Below are positions 5,590 through 6,446 of a DNA stretch of 6,446 bases, piece after piece (position 1 is the first letter of the stretch; each line of letters opens with the position of its first letter). The translations under genes were made by a program, and so were the position numbers. Below the pieces are notes generated by a model. The model was not told the origin of the DNA. It ran no database searches and saw only the letters and a program-made list of their open reading frames with translations. The stretch spans positions 1 to 6,446 of the forward strand of contig WLFB01000076.1 of assembly GCA_009703975.1 (NCBI GenBank), given 5' to 3'. The DNA comes from Actinomycetota bacterium (GTDB lineage: Bacteria; Actinomycetota; Acidimicrobiia; Acidimicrobiales; Ilumatobacteraceae).

Positions 5590-6369
5590 TTATTGTTTGT
5601 TTTTGTTTCGCTTTTTTGAGGATTTAACTGCGATTGCGATGGCAACAATTGCAGCGAACAAAGCTGTCACTAAAAGTGTCGGCTGACTGTTCTCGACATC
5701 TTCGGTCTGTGTCAAAACTTCAGGCTCGCTTGACGGCGTCACATTTGATTGTGCCTCAGGTGATTGTGTTTCGGTCGCAAGGGTTGACGAGTTGTTGTAC
5801 CAACTCATCACACCACCGACACCGAGATCACGATTCGAAATATTCTCAACTGGAGTGCCGAACATTTCTTTCTGACCGACAGAGACTGTGAAACGACTTG
5901 GCGAATTTCCGGTAATCATCACCGAGTAGGTGCCAGAGATGGCAACTGTTGTGAGTTCAGTGAGGCGAACATAATTCGTCCCCGTAAATGGCTCGGCGAA
6001 CGAAACTTTATCGCTCACTGAAAGTTTTGTTTTTGCGCCACTGGGATCGGTGAGTTCGACAAATGGCAATGATGCATCGTCGAGTTGGTTCTCGAGTGCA
6101 AGATCGGGGATAAGAATTGAGAGATACAGCGAGTCGCCCTCGACGAAGTTGACACGAAAACCGCGCGTGTCGGCGGGTGACTCAAGCGAGCCGTAAAGCG
6201 CGAACGAAATCGTGCCGTCGGGCAGCAGTGGACCGTCGGCGGGAGTGCTTTGGTTTTTCGTGAGGATGATTGGATCGTGCGCTTTAGCCACTGATGCAGG
6301 TAGCAATCCGATTAAAGCGAGTGAGGCGAGTGAAATTAGTAGAAACTTCTTCATACTTAATTCTGCCAC
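5590..6369 (-). CDS. Secreted membrane-anchored surface protein, unknown function
   Basis: I do not recognise this 259-residue protein as a named family. It has a signal peptide (MKKFLLISLASLALIGLLP core, probable cleavage after AKA at residue 30). A beta-rich exported region (about 31-190) follows, with Gly/Pro turns and motifs such as 'DGTISFALYGSL', 'GDSLYLSILIPDL', 'YVRLTELTTVAISGTYSVMITG' and 'RFTVSVGQKE'. Next is a Ser/Thr/Glu/Gln-rich linker (about 192-230), one membrane helix (about 231-248, TLLVTALFAAIVAIAIAV), and a basic tail, KSSKKRNKNKQ. No LPxTG motif is present, so the anchor is the helix itself. The middle region resembles small-molecule- or protein-binding beta sandwiches. 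The GTG start at 6369 is preferred over ATG 6354 because GGAGG lies 7 nt before the GTG. Confidence 0.85.
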   Translation of the reverse strand: MAELSMKKFLLISLASLALIGLLPASVAKAHDPIILTKNQSTPADGPLLPDGTISFALYGSLESPADTRGFRVNFVEGDSLYLSILIPDLALENQLDDASLPFVELTDPSGAKTKLSVSDKVSFAEPFTGTNYVRLTELTTVAISGTYSVMITGNSPSRFTVSVGQKEMFGTPVENISNRDLGVGGVMSWYNNSSTLATETQSPEAQSNVTPSSEPEVLTQTEDVENSQPTLLVTALFAAIVAIAIAVKSSKKRNKNKQ

Positions 6370-6376
6370 TAAGTTG

Positions 6377-6381
6377 CCTCC
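6377..6381 (-). promoter_or_regulatory. Shine-Dalgarno site deciding the GTG start of the surface protein
   Basis: On the minus strand GGAGG (6381-6377) stands 7 nt before GTG 6369, which is near-ideal spacing. It is 22 nt from ATG 6354, which is too far. This is the strongest ribosome site in the window. Confidence 0.75.
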
Positions 6382-6382
6382 A

Positions 6383-6445
6383 CTATTTGTGACGCGGCGC
6401 TGAAGTTGTGTTAGTTGAGTCGGGGGTTAGTGGAGTTGGCGTTCG
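6383..6445 (-). CDS. Possible C-terminal end of an upstream gene (right-edge fragment)
   Basis: A minus-strand frame enters from the right edge, stays open for 20 codons (RTPTPLTPDSTNTTSAPRHK) and stops at TAG 6385-6383, just before the GGAGG of the surface-protein gene. A 13-nt gap between the stop and the GTG would suit an operon. Twenty open codons occur often by chance, and the composition is low-complexity Pro/Thr/Ser, so this is only a possibility. If it is not coding, the region is the promoter area of the surface-protein gene. Confidence 0.22.
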   Translation of the reverse strand, partial: RTPTPLTPDSTNTTSAPRHK

Positions 6446-6446
6446 A

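Overview
The window reads as an ordinary bacterial chromosome segment. It is AT-leaning and densely packed, with short intergenic gaps and some TTG/GTG starts. No RNA gene, CRISPR array, insertion sequence or phage gene is visible. The MarR regulator and the SsuABC/TauABC-like transporter look actinobacterial. The last gene has a signal peptide, an exported beta-rich region, a Ser/Thr/Glu linker, one membrane helix and a Lys/Arg-rich tail, which is the layout of a surface protein in a single-membrane organism. My best guess is a low- to mid-GC actinobacterium, possibly an aquatic lineage. This is an inference from style, not a taxonomic result.

Left part (1-2060). A minus-strand gene runs off the left edge; only its first 48 residues are present, and they may be an alpha/beta-hydrolase N-terminus. 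Divergent from it is a complete MarR-family regulator (221-724, +). Its stop codon overlaps the stop of a convergent DUF1254/DUF1214 protein (minus, about 721-2025).

Centre (2019-4854). Divergent from the DUF1254 gene is a three-gene ABC importer of the sulfonate/nitrate/taurine type: permease, ATPase (overlapping by ATGA) and substrate-binding protein. A near-consensus sigma70-type promoter (TTGACA, 17 bp, TATACT) drives it. A 14-bp inverted repeat sits over the -10/+1 region and is a plausible operator for the MarR protein. The gap before the binding-protein gene holds five tandem copies of an 8-bp unit. A strong intrinsic terminator closes the operon.

Right part (4855-6446). A small lipoprotein made almost entirely of 24 in-register pentapeptide repeats (5037-5567, +) converges on a membrane-anchored surface protein (5590-6369, -). 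A few codons at the right edge may be the end of another minus-strand gene.

Working model (inference): the MarR protein senses a small molecule and controls its uptake by the ABC importer. The DUF1254 protein and the partial left-edge gene are candidate processing enzymes. No sulfonate monooxygenase or other substrate-defining enzyme is in view, so the imported compound is unknown. The two right-hand genes look like a separate cell-envelope module.
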